Source: Rhodamnia argentea
Lineage: Eukaryota > Streptophyta > Magnoliopsida > Myrtales > Myrtaceae
Direction: 5' to 3'
Length of the DNA stretch: 64,000 nucleotides
Assembly: GCF_020921035.1 (NCBI RefSeq)
Contig: NC_063154.1
Location: 1,302,001-1,366,000, forward strand
Shown here: one piece after another, positions 37,245 to 49,990 of the stretch
How positions within the stretch are numbered: position 1 is the stretch's first letter
How the letters are laid out: each line of letters opens with the position of its first letter
Notes under the pieces: generated by a model
Told to the model about the DNA's origin: nothing
What the model saw: only the letters and a program-made list of their open reading frames with translations
Databases searched by the model: none
Program-made: the position numbers and the translations under genes

Positions 37245-37958
37245 AGATGGAGTATTAGGGGGCCACCGAGAGAAGGCGCCATCTGGGCAGCTTTAAATGA
37301 CGTTTTAAAATTGGCTGAAGCTAAGTAGTTCAGAAGATCTTAAGTCTCATGTGTTAGAAGTGTGAATCTTCAACTGAAAATAGAAAGGAAGATTGATCCA
37401 CGGGGTGGTAATTGGTGATGGAAAGCTCGGATTCTTATTATTTATATTGTCTTCTAGTGATTTCTTTAACGCGGGTATTTAAAGGAATTTATCCTCCTCT
37501 TGATTGATCAACTGATCTGCTTATTGGATCTTTATTCTAAGACCGATGTAGTGATTTCTTGGATTCCAGATGCTAGCTTCAAGCAGTCCTTACCGGGCCA
37601 AGTCCGTGCTCCCGCAGTTTTCAGGTGCATTAGAGTCACTGCAATTAGTGACAATGCAGCTGAATTCGCCTATCAAGCATCTGTTAGCATCAGCGGGCAT
37701 GTATTCAGGGGCTTCCTCTATGATCAGGGGATCGATGAGAAGAATGCGTTTCCATGTATTTCAGAACGTCGATTCGGAGGAGCCGCTGGCACAAGGATCG
37801 GGGATTCTTCTCCAATCGTCGACCCGCCAAATGCTTATGCAGCATCTGGTTGTCGCAGATTGCTTGAAGGTATAACCTCTCGTAGGACTAATCAACTATG
37901 TGTTCTACATTCTTCTTTAGTTAATGTCAGTGCAAGCCAATTCATGAATTTAATTTGA
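36418..37958 (+). CDS. LRP1: LRP1-like transcription factor, SHI/STY (SRS) family
   Basis: Zinc-finger transcription factor of the SHORT INTERNODES/STYLISH family, linked to auxin biosynthesis and organ primordia. Exons 36418-37177 and 37570-37958 (1149 nt, 382 aa). The N-terminus contains [12 protein letters not shown] and [16 protein letters not shown], as in Arabidopsis LRP1 rather than other SRS members. The RING-like finger starts at C139 ([20 protein letters not shown], followed by [11 protein letters not shown]) and runs into [13 protein letters not shown]. Exon 2 holds the second conserved domain: [18 protein letters not shown] ... [15 protein letters not shown] (residues about 262-308). 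The usual IGGH is ISGH here. PIVDPPNAY matches the LRP1 C-terminus. The last 30 or so residues are doubtful because a GTATAA donor-like site lies at 37870. An in-frame ATG at 36073 would translate the CT-rich leader and was rejected. Confidence 0.92.
37199..37242 (+). repeat. (CT)n microsatellite at the start of the LRP1-like intron
   Basis: About 22 CT repeats follow a CCTC-rich stretch, starting some 20 bases after the splice donor of the LRP1-like gene. Confidence 0.9.
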
Positions 37959-40900
37959 TGATTCAGGCTGTAATTACATGACATCATATGCATTAGCACG
38001 TTGCCTCAATTACGCTTTAGCATAATATGGATGTAGGAGGGGTTGTGGAACTAGTGCACCATTCCGCCCTTGAAAATTCGAAATTCATACTTCATCATAT
38101 TTTTGGAGGAACCTTGTTTTCCCATATCATAATGCGCATTATTTGATACTTAATTCATCTATTTCTTCTGTAATTATATTTTGGTGGAAGTTATATAATG
38201 GAAAATCAACAGAAAGCAAAGAAGTTCTAAAGATTCATGAATGAGGTAGCGGATGTCACTATCAGTCTCTAAGGGGCAGGATGTATGAGCAGACAGAGCA
38301 CTCCAATAATCCATTTCTGAATAAATTTGTGCATCTGTTATGTGCAAGTTGCTCGTGATTAGACTCATGCACTTGTCCTTGTTCTCGCTGTCACTGCTAA
38401 ATGCTAATTTACCATAAAATTTTTAAAACTTTGTTCTCGTCTCTTCCATTAGGTTTTGCCATGCCAATCTGATTTTGTATGCACTTTCTTCGGTAGTTCA
38501 GTCACTTCTCCATTACACACTGTATACAGACATGATATATCGATTGTTCACATATGAAATCCCTGCCTGAACCATATAGTATTCATCCTTCAAGATGTCA
38601 CGTGAAATGCCATAATCAGTAAAGGCTTACTTTGAAAGTATAGTGCCACGCTGTGTCCTGTGATTCCATTTGCCGTTTGTTGGTCAATTTTTTGTTATTT
38701 TTTGGATGAAAGCGAATAAGGAAATTGCTGGTGTTTCCTTTTTCCGTGGAACTGCCTACTGATGATTACCCTTACACATGGATAATAGTGCCACATGGCC
38801 TTTCAAGATCATTCGAGAATTTGGATGGTTATGGCACATGTAAAGATCCCTCGTCAAGAGAGGAAAAATTTATAAGAAATCTATGTATCCTGTCAAACGG
38901 GGTTAAGAAGATCCTCCTTGCCCTCGGGTAATTGCAGATGGAGAGTAATATCTGGTTTCATGCAATTTTAGACTAACCACTTCCTTCTCAAATTACAGAG
39001 TTCTTTCCAAATTTCAGAAAAAGTAATGTCCTTGTAAGTACCTAGCCTTGATTGATTTCTTTTACACAACTGCTCTTCCACAATTAAATCCACGTTAAAC
39101 CTGCCATACAGTCCTTTATATGATTATCCCTTTACCTAAGCTTCTATAATACATGCAGAGAATTCATAGATGAGCTCCATTTTGTTTGTATTTCATTGGT
39201 CGTGGACAAGCCTGTTACGTGTATCTCTAATGGTTCAAAGAATCAGAAGAGTATACACTGTAGTTTTGACTTCCATGGACTGCTTTTTCCTTTGGTATTA
39301 GGCAATCCTTAGGAACTGCTTTTTCCATTTTTCGACCTACAGTACCTGAGACTCCATGTTTAACATATCCTGTAGAAGCCAGCTATTGAGAGGAATTCGT
39401 CATGATTAGTTATTCGTCGCTATGTCTTTCCAAGTTTTGAGAATAATCAGTCAATGCTGAATATGTCTAAATACTGTCACTAGTCGAAGCTCACTCCACT
39501 TTTCTTTTTGGGGGATAATTCGGCCACAGGTGTCTTATATCAAGGTGTTCATGTGGCCACTGTAATTTTTAATTGCTCTCCGGCCACTTAGGATACTTTA
39601 TGATGTGACATTCACCACGAGGACCATCTTAAGTGTTACATGATCAAGGGCAGCTATAATAAGATTCTTTCTGGTCAAATCAACTGAAAGAACATAGCGT
39701 GCATTCCTAATCCATTTATATTTGGAGACTGGAGTAATGCATGGCCAGAAGACAGTGTAACCTTTCACTTGCCCTTCTTCGCCGTTGACAAACTAGAAGG
39801 GGGCCTCCAGCTAATGCTTGAAGAAGGATTCTTATGATTCTCTAACCACTAAACTTCGAAGCGTGATCCATTGACTCAGTTTTTTTATTTTTTATTTTTT
39901 TTTCCTCAGGAAGGTGCTATTTCCTGTGAGGATAAGCTTTTACAGTTCTTTGCATATAATTCCCATTAACACTCGTGCTATCCCGATTCACTGTTAGTTC
40001 ATCTTGTATTTTCTTCTACTTTATTTTGGGTGTTCTCTCTCCATTCATACTAAGTTGAAATAATTCTTTCATTTGGCAGTTCCTGGCGATGAACAATAGG
40101 ATTAGCATTAAAAACAGGGCCAAGAAGAGCAGAACCGGGACATATTCACTGTATAGGAATGCTACGGTCATCACCTGCATGTGAAGCACAGTAATGGAAC
40201 ACGCATCGCAGGATGGAAGGCACTACTTTTAGATTTTACCTTTGTAAATGGTACGAGATTATCTTCTGTAGTATGTTCGGAACTTTATTTTCGCTATATG
40301 GTATGAATCAACTCAATCGGCGACTTTTTCCAGCTATATAAAATATTCTAGTTCTGGAAATAAATTGAGCGGGTCCAATTCCAACTCCTCGCCCTGATCC
40401 CTCTGTGATTTGATGACTTTGTGCCATTAAGGAGTTTTGTCAGACACATGAGCAGTATTGTTTGTGGTTGTGGCTGATCCTCAATCACTGAAGTTTCACT
40501 GGAATGAAATAGAGGTTTGCAGCAACTTCATGGTTGTTCTCAGCAAGCCTGTTAAGAGTAGGGAAGAAAAAAGACGGATTCATTTTTGATTGGCGAAGAT
40601 GTACGAGCGGGTTGCTCCCCATTGGGATCAAGCAGAGCCATAGCCTTTGAACTGTATGGTACTGATTGTCCCTCTGGGCTTCTTCACCTTCTCATGAAGA
40701 CATAATCATGATGTTATGTTGTTCTGTGTGTAGACCACCTCAAAACTCACACATAAACTACAATAAAAGTGGTCACCACTGCTGCAACTTCTTCATGACA
40801 TCAACATGGTCGCCACTGCTTGCTCTGTGCCCTCCACAATGCCAAAGAGTAAACATGTCTTCTGTTTACTTTATTTTCCCATCCTTTTCCTTTATGATAG

Positions 40901-42185
40901 TTCCCCAACTCCCCAACCCAAAATTAAAAAAAAAAAACAGAAGTAAAAAACAAGTGAAGGTCAACTACCTAGGATATAGGGGATGAAGGGAAGGTTAGAG
41001 GATTTGGACATAAAATATTCCAACGTGGTAACATCATCCAGCAATTAGGCAAGAACCTAGGCAAAATAGTCCGGTGCATGGAGTCTTTCTCAATGGAAGA
41101 GAATCGCAGCTGCTCCAAGAAAGAATTGGAACCAGAAAAGAATAAAAGTCAAGTAACCTGCTTTTGATTCCGTTGCGAAATCGGATAACAAACAAGGAAG
41201 AAGTACTAAACAGTTCATCAATCTATTTGTCCACGGAAGATTATACGAAGACCCTTTGTGGAAGTTGGAAGAATTTGCAAACTTTAGGTAAGATCACGTG
41301 ACTTCTTACAGCTCCTCACATTAAACTCGCCCAGCTATATTCTGCACGTGTTTTCCTCCATCAGATCTTGAAGCTTGATTTTTTACCAATGCGTTACCTC
41401 TCATTCATGCTTCCAAACAATAGCAGGTAGAAAATAAGAGTAAAAACAAAGAAAAGGAATGGAGACTCTGAGTCCATATAAATATTATTTTGGGTTTCTC
41501 CAGTTCTGCTACATATCCTTGTTTGGGTCATAGAAGATCAGATTTAGCACCTGAATGCACAAAAACAGCACCTTCCAGCTACTTGATGTTCTCCCCAAAA
41601 CTGGTATATACGACAATTTGGAGCTCAAAAGCAGACTTAGAAGCTTCAACATTGGCTGTCAGTAATTTTTTTTTCCTCAGTCCAAGTCTACAATAAATAA
41701 CACCGAAGCGAGCCTAAGATCATTCAGCACGAATCTGAGTACCATTTGTAGTACTTTCCTTCTCATTAGTCTATTGTACATCATAACTCATCCTGAATTT
41801 CGAGACCCCCTCATCTCCTGGGAAATTTTTCGGTACAAAAAACATGGCGAACTTCCCATAATCAATTGCCTGTTGGTTAGTGCATTTACATTTGAAATAG
41901 GCTTGGGGGGCAACTTCTCTTCATGGCACCAGTCAACATTTTTGCTTCAACATGAATCCTGTGCCTATGGAACTGTTTACTTAATGAGCCGCTGCTAAAA
42001 AATCGCAAGCTGATTACGAGACACATGTTCCCACAGAGTCAGAATGTCTTGCTCGCAATTCCAGCTCAAACAACTGGGGGCCGTGATCTGATGATGCAGA
42101 TGAGAATCACCTTCCCGAACAAAAATGGGCTGTACATGGATGTACACCGTGTGTGATTGATGAAAACACTTGTCAATCTGAACCT
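37959..42185. other. Long convergent spacer; nothing firm recognised
   Basis: It contains the 3' regions of the LRP1-like (+) and PIP5K (-) genes. Short frames here (e.g. 38725-38931, 40666-40986, 41490-41696) match no family and lack supporting context. A pyrimidine tract and acceptor-like CAG at about 40080 could belong to a spliced LRP1 3' untranslated exon. The evidence is weak. Confidence 0.35.
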
Positions 42186-43511
42186 TCAGGTATCTTCGAC
42201 AAAAATTCTGAATATGAAATCCCGGAAGCGTCTAGAGTACTGCTTTGGATCAACGGCCGATATCGAAGTCGGATCATATTGGAACGATTTGTACGCGTGC
42301 TCAATCTTCTTGGTGATATCATAATCTTGCAATATGTCTATTATGCCGAAGTAGACGATAACATCATACAGTTCTCCTGTCGGAACTCCAATCAGCTGAG
42401 ATTCACAATCAGTCCTCCTCACTGTTAATTCGGCCCGAGCAGGCATGTTTACTCCCAATTTAATGGAAGCCCACCTGATTAGTAGAACAAAGAATAAGAT
42501 CAATCTATAGCAAACAACTGAGAATACCCAGTATTTCATTCAAGTAAAATGAATAATGAAATCAAGGATGGAGATTTACTTTGGGTGATTCGCTATAATG
42601 CAGGGAGAGCGAATCCCTCTGTGGATAACAGCTTCAGTTATATCTACCAAAGCTCATTAAAAAAAGTGAATCTAACCTACTATCATCAATAAAGAGTGGA
42701 GGCAGCGAAATACGTTTCTTTATAGTGCAGGTGACTCTTATCTTAGTAGAAAAGAGGGATTGAGCTTGCAACCATCTTCCCTAATCTAGACATTGACTAT
42801 GAGAATAGATTATATATTAACAAAGCAACTGGTAAATAGTCTTAGACTCCCTTTGATGCTATACGTCTTCTGCAATTTCAGAATTTCCCCAACGTTTTTC
42901 ATTTACCTGGTAGGATCCAAGAGATTTCTGTCCACCTCTACATTTGAAAATCGTCCCATGCCACTGTCAGTGTCCCCAGTCCCTGAAGAAGCATTCATAG
43001 TAATTTAATTCCACCAAGAGGCATGGACATACACTCAACTGCTTAATGATAGTAGCAATGAGAAAGAAAAGACAACCTCTAGGAGTTTGAGCCCTGGAAG
43101 GACGAGCTCCCCCCACAAGCAAGTCTTTGCTATAAGATATATCCCGGAAGTGAAGACCAATCAGAAGACTATAGTCCATTATCCTCTCCTGTTCAAGGAA
43201 GTCACAATCCCTGTCCACTTGTCTGCATAAATGAACACTTTGTATCAAATATAGAAGGTGGAAGCATATTCAAACATCATATATGAAATTATGAATGCAT
43301 TAACAAACATATATACAGATGGAAGTTGATTATTCAGATTGCACGGGTAGCACTTCACTCAATAGCATCAAAGAAGCTATTTTTGTGCATAATATCACTT
43401 TCTAGAGAGATCTTTACAGGATAAACAGCATTTTTAAACCTGAATCTATGAATTTAGAAAGTGAATGACAAAAAGCTGAGTACTGCAGATCTTCTGTATA
43501 AGGATTTATCG

Positions 43512-43556
<45 letters not shown>

Positions 43557-46500
43557 GAAAAATGAAGGAGAACTGTTCCAAAAAGCAATTTCACCTGCAA
43601 AGCTCTTGGAACCAAAACTTCTGCAATCTAAAAATAAAGTTGAGGTCCAGGTCTTTTAGGGTGGTGGTTGCATCAATGTCTGCCGCTGGTTTCTCAGTGA
43701 TACGACCATGTGAAGAACCTTTTAAGTCGAAGCGCCTGTGTATAGTGTTCTCCGAACAGAACAGATTTCCCATGATGACAAATCTTACCTGAATTAAGGA
43801 TTGTGCATTAGATGTATCAAAATTCAGTGAAGCTTATTAAAACATCAGGTTTTGTCTGGTTCTTAGTACCTCACATTACCTTCTTTTGGGTAGCCCCTGT
43901 CAATTTGACACAATGTAGGCCAAAAAATTTGGTAACTAGAGTATTCTCGTATGCCCTAAAGTGATTATAGTAAGCAGGTAGCATCCTCAAGAGCATCTGG
44001 ATCACATCAAGAGGCACGGTATTATTAAGGCACGTTCCAGATACTTAAAATAAGTCTGTCCAATAAGAAAAAGATACTTCCTAGAAGAGCAGAGTTGATT
44101 TCAATGATAACAATTCATGCAAAAAAGAAGTAATTAAGCCAAGGAAGTCTCTCGCTTATGGAAATAATCCAAATTGGACACTGTCTCAATTTGATTTAAA
44201 TGCCCTTTAATTTAGTCTTAGAAGTTTTTGCTATTTTTCTACAGGAGCTGCCATCCATGACACCAAAAATTTTGGAAGGCATCTAAATTCAACATCAAAT
44301 TCAACATCATTTCATGAACTTTGGATAAAGCTTTGTTTTTTCCAATAAACCAAACAGAGTACAGATTATTTATTTCATATTTTTGTGCAAGCTCAGAAAC
44401 TGACCTTCCCTTCTGCTTTCTTCACTGTCTTAATCATATAGCGGTCATCATTGGTTAAGTAAAAGAAACTTCCACTTTTTCCTGGGGATGAAAGTTCACG
44501 AAGAGCGTCATTTCCACATATAGAAATCATGTAATCTGCTGCGTCCACCTTGAACAACTTTCTGAGAGTCCTGTAGGGATAATGCAGGATGACGTATCAG
44601 TGCAGTTGACCTGGAACTAAACTGGTCTTATAGTCGGTGGCACTGAATATACTTTGGTAATGTTTTATGTACTCGAGAACTCAGAATGGATGGCAATACA
44701 TCTAGCCACTTGTTCATGAAATTGTTGTCCATGCATCTGAAAATCAGAAGACATTTCTCTCAAATCGCAAGAGTACACCTAGGCATTGTCAACATCGCAA
44801 AGAAGTATGTACTGAAATCAGAGTGCATGTCATATGAAATTCTCTCAAAATTTTAGTGTACCATAGCACTGATTGGCACGCATATCACAAAATTTAGCTA
44901 ATAGGAATTTATTATTTCAACAGTGAAAAGGTTTAGAGGTGTGACCTGAAAACCACTGGGCAGTAATCCTTCCACTTGAATTCACAAGATTGGTGAGGAG
45001 GAGTATGCTTAGATCCTTCAGGGGGAAATCTTGTCCACACCTTCTCTTTAGGATCAAAAGCTGAAGCCTTCAGATCCAAAGAGGTTGCTGGAGCGGGCCG
45101 CCCAACAGAGTGCCTGCAGGTTTCGAATAGCGTTATCGACAAGATTACACATCAGTTAATATAACTGCATCGATCTTCCTAGAATATACTACTTCCTGTT
45201 GCCAATCTAATCATTTGTTCATTTCCTTTTCCATTAGTTTCGTCCATTTTCTTCAAACAAAAAATCCATCATGGAAGCGCACTCTTTGGTTTGTTGGGCT
45301 GGTACTCTTACAAATTTCTAGAGAAATTAGAGATGAAAGCAACAACAGAAACTATATTGGTAGGACTAGATTTACGAGGAAGAGTTAGAATCTAGTCCAT
45401 CTGTCCAGAAAAAGGGAGCATCAGATTGATCTACAAAACTGAACCATGACCTCAATTTGAAAAATATTAAGCATATTTGATGCTGAGTCTGTTAACGTAA
45501 GGAAGACAAAAGTTCAAGAGGTTAATACAGCTACATATACCAAGGTGAAAACTCCTAGCTTGATCCGGATCAACTATGCATTTCATGATAAACACAGAAC
45601 AGACCACACAAAGCAAAAATCGTTTCAGCCTTAAAAAAGGGAATCTGCAATCGCCAATACCTGATTCCTAGTTGCAGATTGAGCATTAGCTCATAGTTCT
45701 TGTGCCCCTTCGTTATTGTCTCCCCTTGTCTCTTGACTGGCTGTATTCTTGAAGCCCGTTGCCTTGTGCGTGCTGTTCTCATATCCAAATCATCAAGCTG
45801 AATACTTCCTAGCCCTTCGACCATATTCCTAGGTGTCGCGTCTCCGTTTCTATCACCATGAGAATCCCAGCTATAATCACAGACCTTTGAGGGCTTGAAA
45901 ACCCCCTCAACAACAGGAGGACAGCTTAGCATCTTCTGTGAAGGCAAAACCAGCACCTTTTCACCAGTTGATACTCTACAGTCGTTTAAATCCACTGCAA
46001 AAACCTTTTGTGGGTCGAAATCGACATTACCCGCCATTGAGCCGGATCGATAGAATGTTCCACTCTGCTCCTTCGGGTCTGTGCTCCAGACACCCACGTA
46101 GGAACTCCCATCTGCCCATCTAAGAGTCCCATTTCCTTTAGGCAAACCGTCTTCCCATAACCCATCATATCGGTTTCCGTTAGTCCAAAGCATCGTGCCA
46201 TTTCCATTGATCACCCCATTTTTCCATTGTCCAACATAGTGGTTACCATTCATCCATCGGTACCTCCCATGACCATCCTGCAACCCGCGTTGCCATTCGC
46301 CTTCGTAATAATCCCCATTGGCATAACTCTTAGTCCCCTGTCCATGTTTCAAGTTCGTGGTCCAATAACCTCTATAAGTATCCCCTGAGGCACCTGTGTA
46401 AGTCCCTTTACCCTCCATATACCCGTTCTTGAATTCACCCTCATAAGTGGCTCCACTAGGCCAGCAAAATTTCCCTTTCCCGTTGGTCTTGCCTTTGTGC

Positions 46501-46799
46501 CACTCACCAACATACATACACCCATCAGTCCATAGGTACTTCCCGTGAACGTGGGGGAGGTTATCAGCCCACTGGCCAGTGTAGAAGTCGCCGTTGGAGA
46601 GGAGCTTCTCGGCATGGTAGACCTCGCCGGGGCTGGCATTGCAGCCGTCCTCCTCCTCCTCCTCCTCCTCCTCGTCGACGTGCGCCACCGACATCACGGC
46701 AAAAATGCTGTTTGCCCTTCTTTTGGTAGCGGCAGCAGTTTGCGATTTGCGTACCGTTAATTCCCAGGCCTTGACAATGCCAACATTTTCTTTGCTCAT
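42186..46799 (-). CDS. Phosphatidylinositol-4-phosphate 5-kinase with MORN repeats (plant subfamily B)
   Basis: Makes PtdIns(4,5)P2 at the plasma membrane. Plant members control polar growth and endocytosis. Exons 5' to 3' on the minus strand: 45661-46799, 44946-45113, 44405-44570, 43880-43996, 43595-43788, 43077-43222, 42907-42982, 42186-42474 (2295 nt, 764 aa). After [20 protein letters not shown] and an acidic run comes a block of about eight MORN repeats (e.g. [20 protein letters not shown]) at roughly residues 60-260. A Lys/Arg-rich linker follows. Then comes the kinase, with [42 protein letters not shown] (M610-D611-Y612) and the activation loop [20 protein letters not shown]. It is closest to PIP5K4/5/6. 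The start was chosen at MSKEN because PIP5K4/5 begin MSKE. An upstream in-frame ATG (46871) is less likely. Confidence 0.94.
43515..43552. repeat. (GA)19 microsatellite in a PIP5K intron
   Basis: A pure dinucleotide tract in the intron between PIP5K exons 5 and 6. It reads (TC)n on the coding strand, about 45 bases after the splice donor. Confidence 0.9.
46650..46674 (-). repeat. CTC/GAG trinucleotide tract encoding polyglutamate in PIP5K
   Basis: A GAG run on the coding strand encodes the acidic stretch [10 protein letters not shown] between the PIP5K N-terminus and the first MORN repeat. Related kinases have a shorter or Asp-rich acidic patch here. Confidence 0.8.
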
Positions 46800-46901
46800 T
46801 TCTCTCGTCAATACACCGAGAGAGAGAAAAGGCCCTCTCCGTTTACATTCTTTCTTCCTCGTCGCCTCCACGCATCTGTACCCAGATGAAAATCAAGCTC
46901 T

Positions 46902-46905
<4 letters not shown>

Positions 46906-46933
<28 letters not shown>
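46906..46933. repeat. CT tract in the PIP5K leader
   Basis: CT dinucleotides (GA on the PIP5K coding strand) lie about 107 bases upstream of the start codon, probably in the 5' leader. Confidence 0.75.
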
Positions 46934-46936
<3 letters not shown>

Positions 46937-47840
46937 GTGGGTGCTTTCCATTCAAGACCGAGAAACCATTTCAGGAACAAGCTCGGAGCAGGGGACGGCA
47001 ATCTTGAACAGGATCGACGTCGCGGGCAGGGAAAGAAAAGAGGAAAGACGAAACAAGATGTCTGTTTTATTGCTCTCCCGAGACGAAGCTGTAAGATTTG
47101 AACAACAAAACGATGAAAAATGTCGGATTGATGACGGCAAAGCAAAAGTTCGGATTGTACCATTGCCACCAACTCTGTATGACCGGCTTTTTCCTTTGTT
47201 TTTCCGAGAAATTTGTTTTCTTTTTCTTTTTCTTTTTCTTCGCCTTCTTTCTCTCTCTCTTTTTTTTTTTTTTTTGGGAAGGTTGCGTTTGGGACAAGAG
47301 AGATTCAAACAGCGTTGTCTGTTGTTTTTGATTCCGGATTTGGCTCGTAATGACCACTTACAGGCCAACCATTTGGAAGGAGGAGAGAGACGTGGTGGTG
47401 GAGATGTTGTCCTCTCCATTCTCAGTGTCTCGTCGCCATAACTTTCTCTCACATTTTAAAAAAAAAAAAAAAACTCTTTCTCCAATATCTTAAAAAAACA
47501 TTGTTTTGTGATTTGATGTCTCAGACTCCCCCCAGTCATGTTCTTATGATTCGTCACGTTCCTAATCATGGCCCTTGATTTCTCCGGATGATCCACACCA
47601 GTCGAGCTCACGGTCGTACAGATGTAAGCCCTGCTCGTCGAGAAAATTTATGTTTGATGGGAGAATTTATTGAATCGAAAAAAAATCCAATTATTCGAGT
47701 TATTGAACGAAAAGAAAAAGCGCCCTGAATAACTCTCGATCTCGGCGACTAAATTGGTGAAATAACGAGGACATGGATGAATTATGAATTCTAAAGGAAT
47801 TATAATATACAATAACAGTAATAAAAATCACAACGTCATT
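46934..47840. other. PIP5K leader/promoter region
   Basis: It contains a polypyrimidine stretch (about 47216-47276) that generates long but low-complexity Lys/Arg/Glu or Phe/Leu frames on both strands. None is a credible protein. It turns AT-rich after 47450. Confidence 0.4.
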
Positions 47841-48318
47841 TAATCTCGAGAGGCGGGTCGAATTAAAAGCTGTTGAATGAAAAAAAAATTAGGACGGAAA
47901 TGAGGCAATTATGATAATAAAGATAGATGGTGGCCGTTCATGCAAATTCTCAAACATCTCTCCCCGAAAGTCCTGTTGAGCGAAGATCCTTAAATTAATT
48001 AAGTAGTGTGTTTTTTTTGTTTTTGGTCGAGAATTAAGTCGTGTTTTTAATTTTGGTTATTTGATGGGACATTGATTAATAAATTAATCTCGAGGGGCAA
48101 GTTGAATTAAAATCGGCTGAACAAGAATTTTTTTAGGACAGAAGCGAGGCAATTACGGCAATAAAGATAGATGGTGGCCACTTATGCAAATTTTCAAACG
48201 TCCATCCTTGAGAGTCCTGATAAGTTAATATCCCTAAATTAATTAAGTAGTGGATTTTTTTTTTTTTTTGTTGGTCGAGAATTAAGTAGTGTGTTTAATT
48301 TGGTTTATTTTGATTGGG
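47841..48318. repeat. Two diverged tandem copies of a unit of about 244 bp
   Basis: Copy 1 begins at 47841 (TAATCTCGAGAGGCGGGTCG) and copy 2 at 48085 (TAATCTCGAGGGGCAAGTTG). Shared landmarks in the same order are AATAAAGATAGATGGTGGCC, ATGCAAATT.TCAAAC, AATTAATTAAGTAGTG and TTGGTCGAGAATTAAGT. A short third start (TTAATTAATAAATT) follows at 48323. Non-coding. Confidence 0.8.
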
Positions 48319-49630
48319 ATCCTTAATTAATAAATTGCTGGATGCGGCTTTAGCGCCTCGTCGTGCCGCCCTGAACCTGAGAGATGCCTACACAATCGGA
48401 CAAGGTCAAACCAAATCCGTAACTATCTTGGGACCCACACGAAAAGCGTGCATTGGCTCGATGTCGTTGCGACACTTGTCCCCTTCGGCGCAAGCCCCAC
48501 TCATTAATACATGATTATTACCGGGCACAACATTCTAAACAAGCATTTTGCTAACAAAAGGCTAAGAAAGCACTCATTTTGGAATAATTAATTATAGAAG
48601 TGTTTGTAATTCTTTCAGTGCCCCAATTTTTTCTCATAACACATGATTTTAATAATTTGATAAATGAACCTTTTAATTAGGTAGGTTCAAAATTTATCTA
48701 AGTCCGCCCGTTAACGTGCCTCATATTCTGAAGATTGAGGTAAAAAATCATATTTGACTAACCATTAAAAAGTGCTTCATCTAAATGCAAATGAGTTTTA
48801 TTGATAACCGCTCGAAAGATATCCATTCAAAATATTTTATGAGGATAAGTTCATTTCGCAAAGCATCGATTAAGCATGGCTAATCTTGAAAATCTTGAAG
48901 TTTAAGCTTGTAGCTACAAAGCGAGCTTTAAACGGAAAGTGATTATTGGAAGGATAACTAAAAGACTCGAAACAACGGTGTTTTCGTGCACCACCAAATA
49001 AAAAGTTGTTACCTTGCAAAAATGTTACTTTTTTCCCTAGGTCTGGTTAAAATAAAAAAAAAATTATGAATTGAAATAGAAATCGGATTTGACTTAGCTT
49101 TTCCGCCATGATTGTGTCAACTATGCAGGTGGGTATTCACCAAATGATGTATAGATATAGGAATTTTGCATATATCTCGACTCATTTTGGTTTTCGAGTT
49201 TCGATTACCATCCCCACGAAACGCCTCGGGACATCTATTTCGCGAAAAACATGCAATTGTGGTCAATCATGATCTTATCATGTCGTCGACTTCATCGGTT
49301 TTTTTTTTTCTCTCTTTGATCATTGATGTGATGGTATCTGGAATACTAAATGGTAATTTGCACGGCGATATTATGCATTGTTGGGAGTTGCTCGAGTACC
49401 TTCACCTTCCACGTTAGATCTCCATGCACATGGGTGGCCAACTTCTTCATGTGCTTTATTTTGCAAGTTAGAAGTGAAGACAAAAAAAAAAAAAAACATT
49501 AGATATCAAGGCCTAACATATTGGAGGGCTGCAGCGACAAGCTCGACCGCACGTTGATTCGATAACGATGTGGAATAATCACGGCCGAAATCAAACATTC
49601 CGTACTGGATAGAAGCGGTTAGAAAGTCCA
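48319..49630. other. Intergenic; nothing firm recognised
   Basis: AT-rich sequence with no convincing frame or repeat structure beyond poly-A/T runs. Confidence 0.35.
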
Positions 49631-49990
49631 ACCCTAACATGGTATCGAAGCAATCTCTCTCTCTCAATCTTTCGATATCCATTTTATTATCTATTTCTCT
49701 AAATCTAACATGGTATCAAAGTCGGTGTTATCCGCGATTGTGTGTCCATCCTCTATTAGTCAAATTTCACGTGCCACTCGAATTCGGCTTGCACGTAAGA
49801 TGGGAGTTGAAGTTATTATCTCACATTACTTGACAACGAGTTTTATATGTTTTTTATATTCACGTGGCCTCATTTCACTTATTAGTTTAAACTTTTGAGT
49901 TGGACTTTCTAATATGATATCAGAGCAATCTTTGCATCTCAAATATCCATTTCTGGTATTTGTTTCTTTAAACCTAACATAAACAATCAT
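49631..49990. repeat. LTR-retrotransposon remnants with tRNA-primer-site-like motifs
   Basis: Three variants of the plant initiator-Met-tRNA primer-binding site occur: TGGTATCGAAGC (49640), TGGTATCAAAG (49711) and TGATATCAGAGC (49915). The first and last are preceded by 'AAGTCCAAC'/'TTGGACTTTCTA'-type sequence typical of LTR 3' ends. No gag/pol frames remain. Confidence 0.45.

Noticed and set aside
46952-47452. Overlapping 166-aa frames on both strands
   Set aside because: They are generated by polypyrimidine/polypurine sequence, low-complexity on both strands, with no family match.
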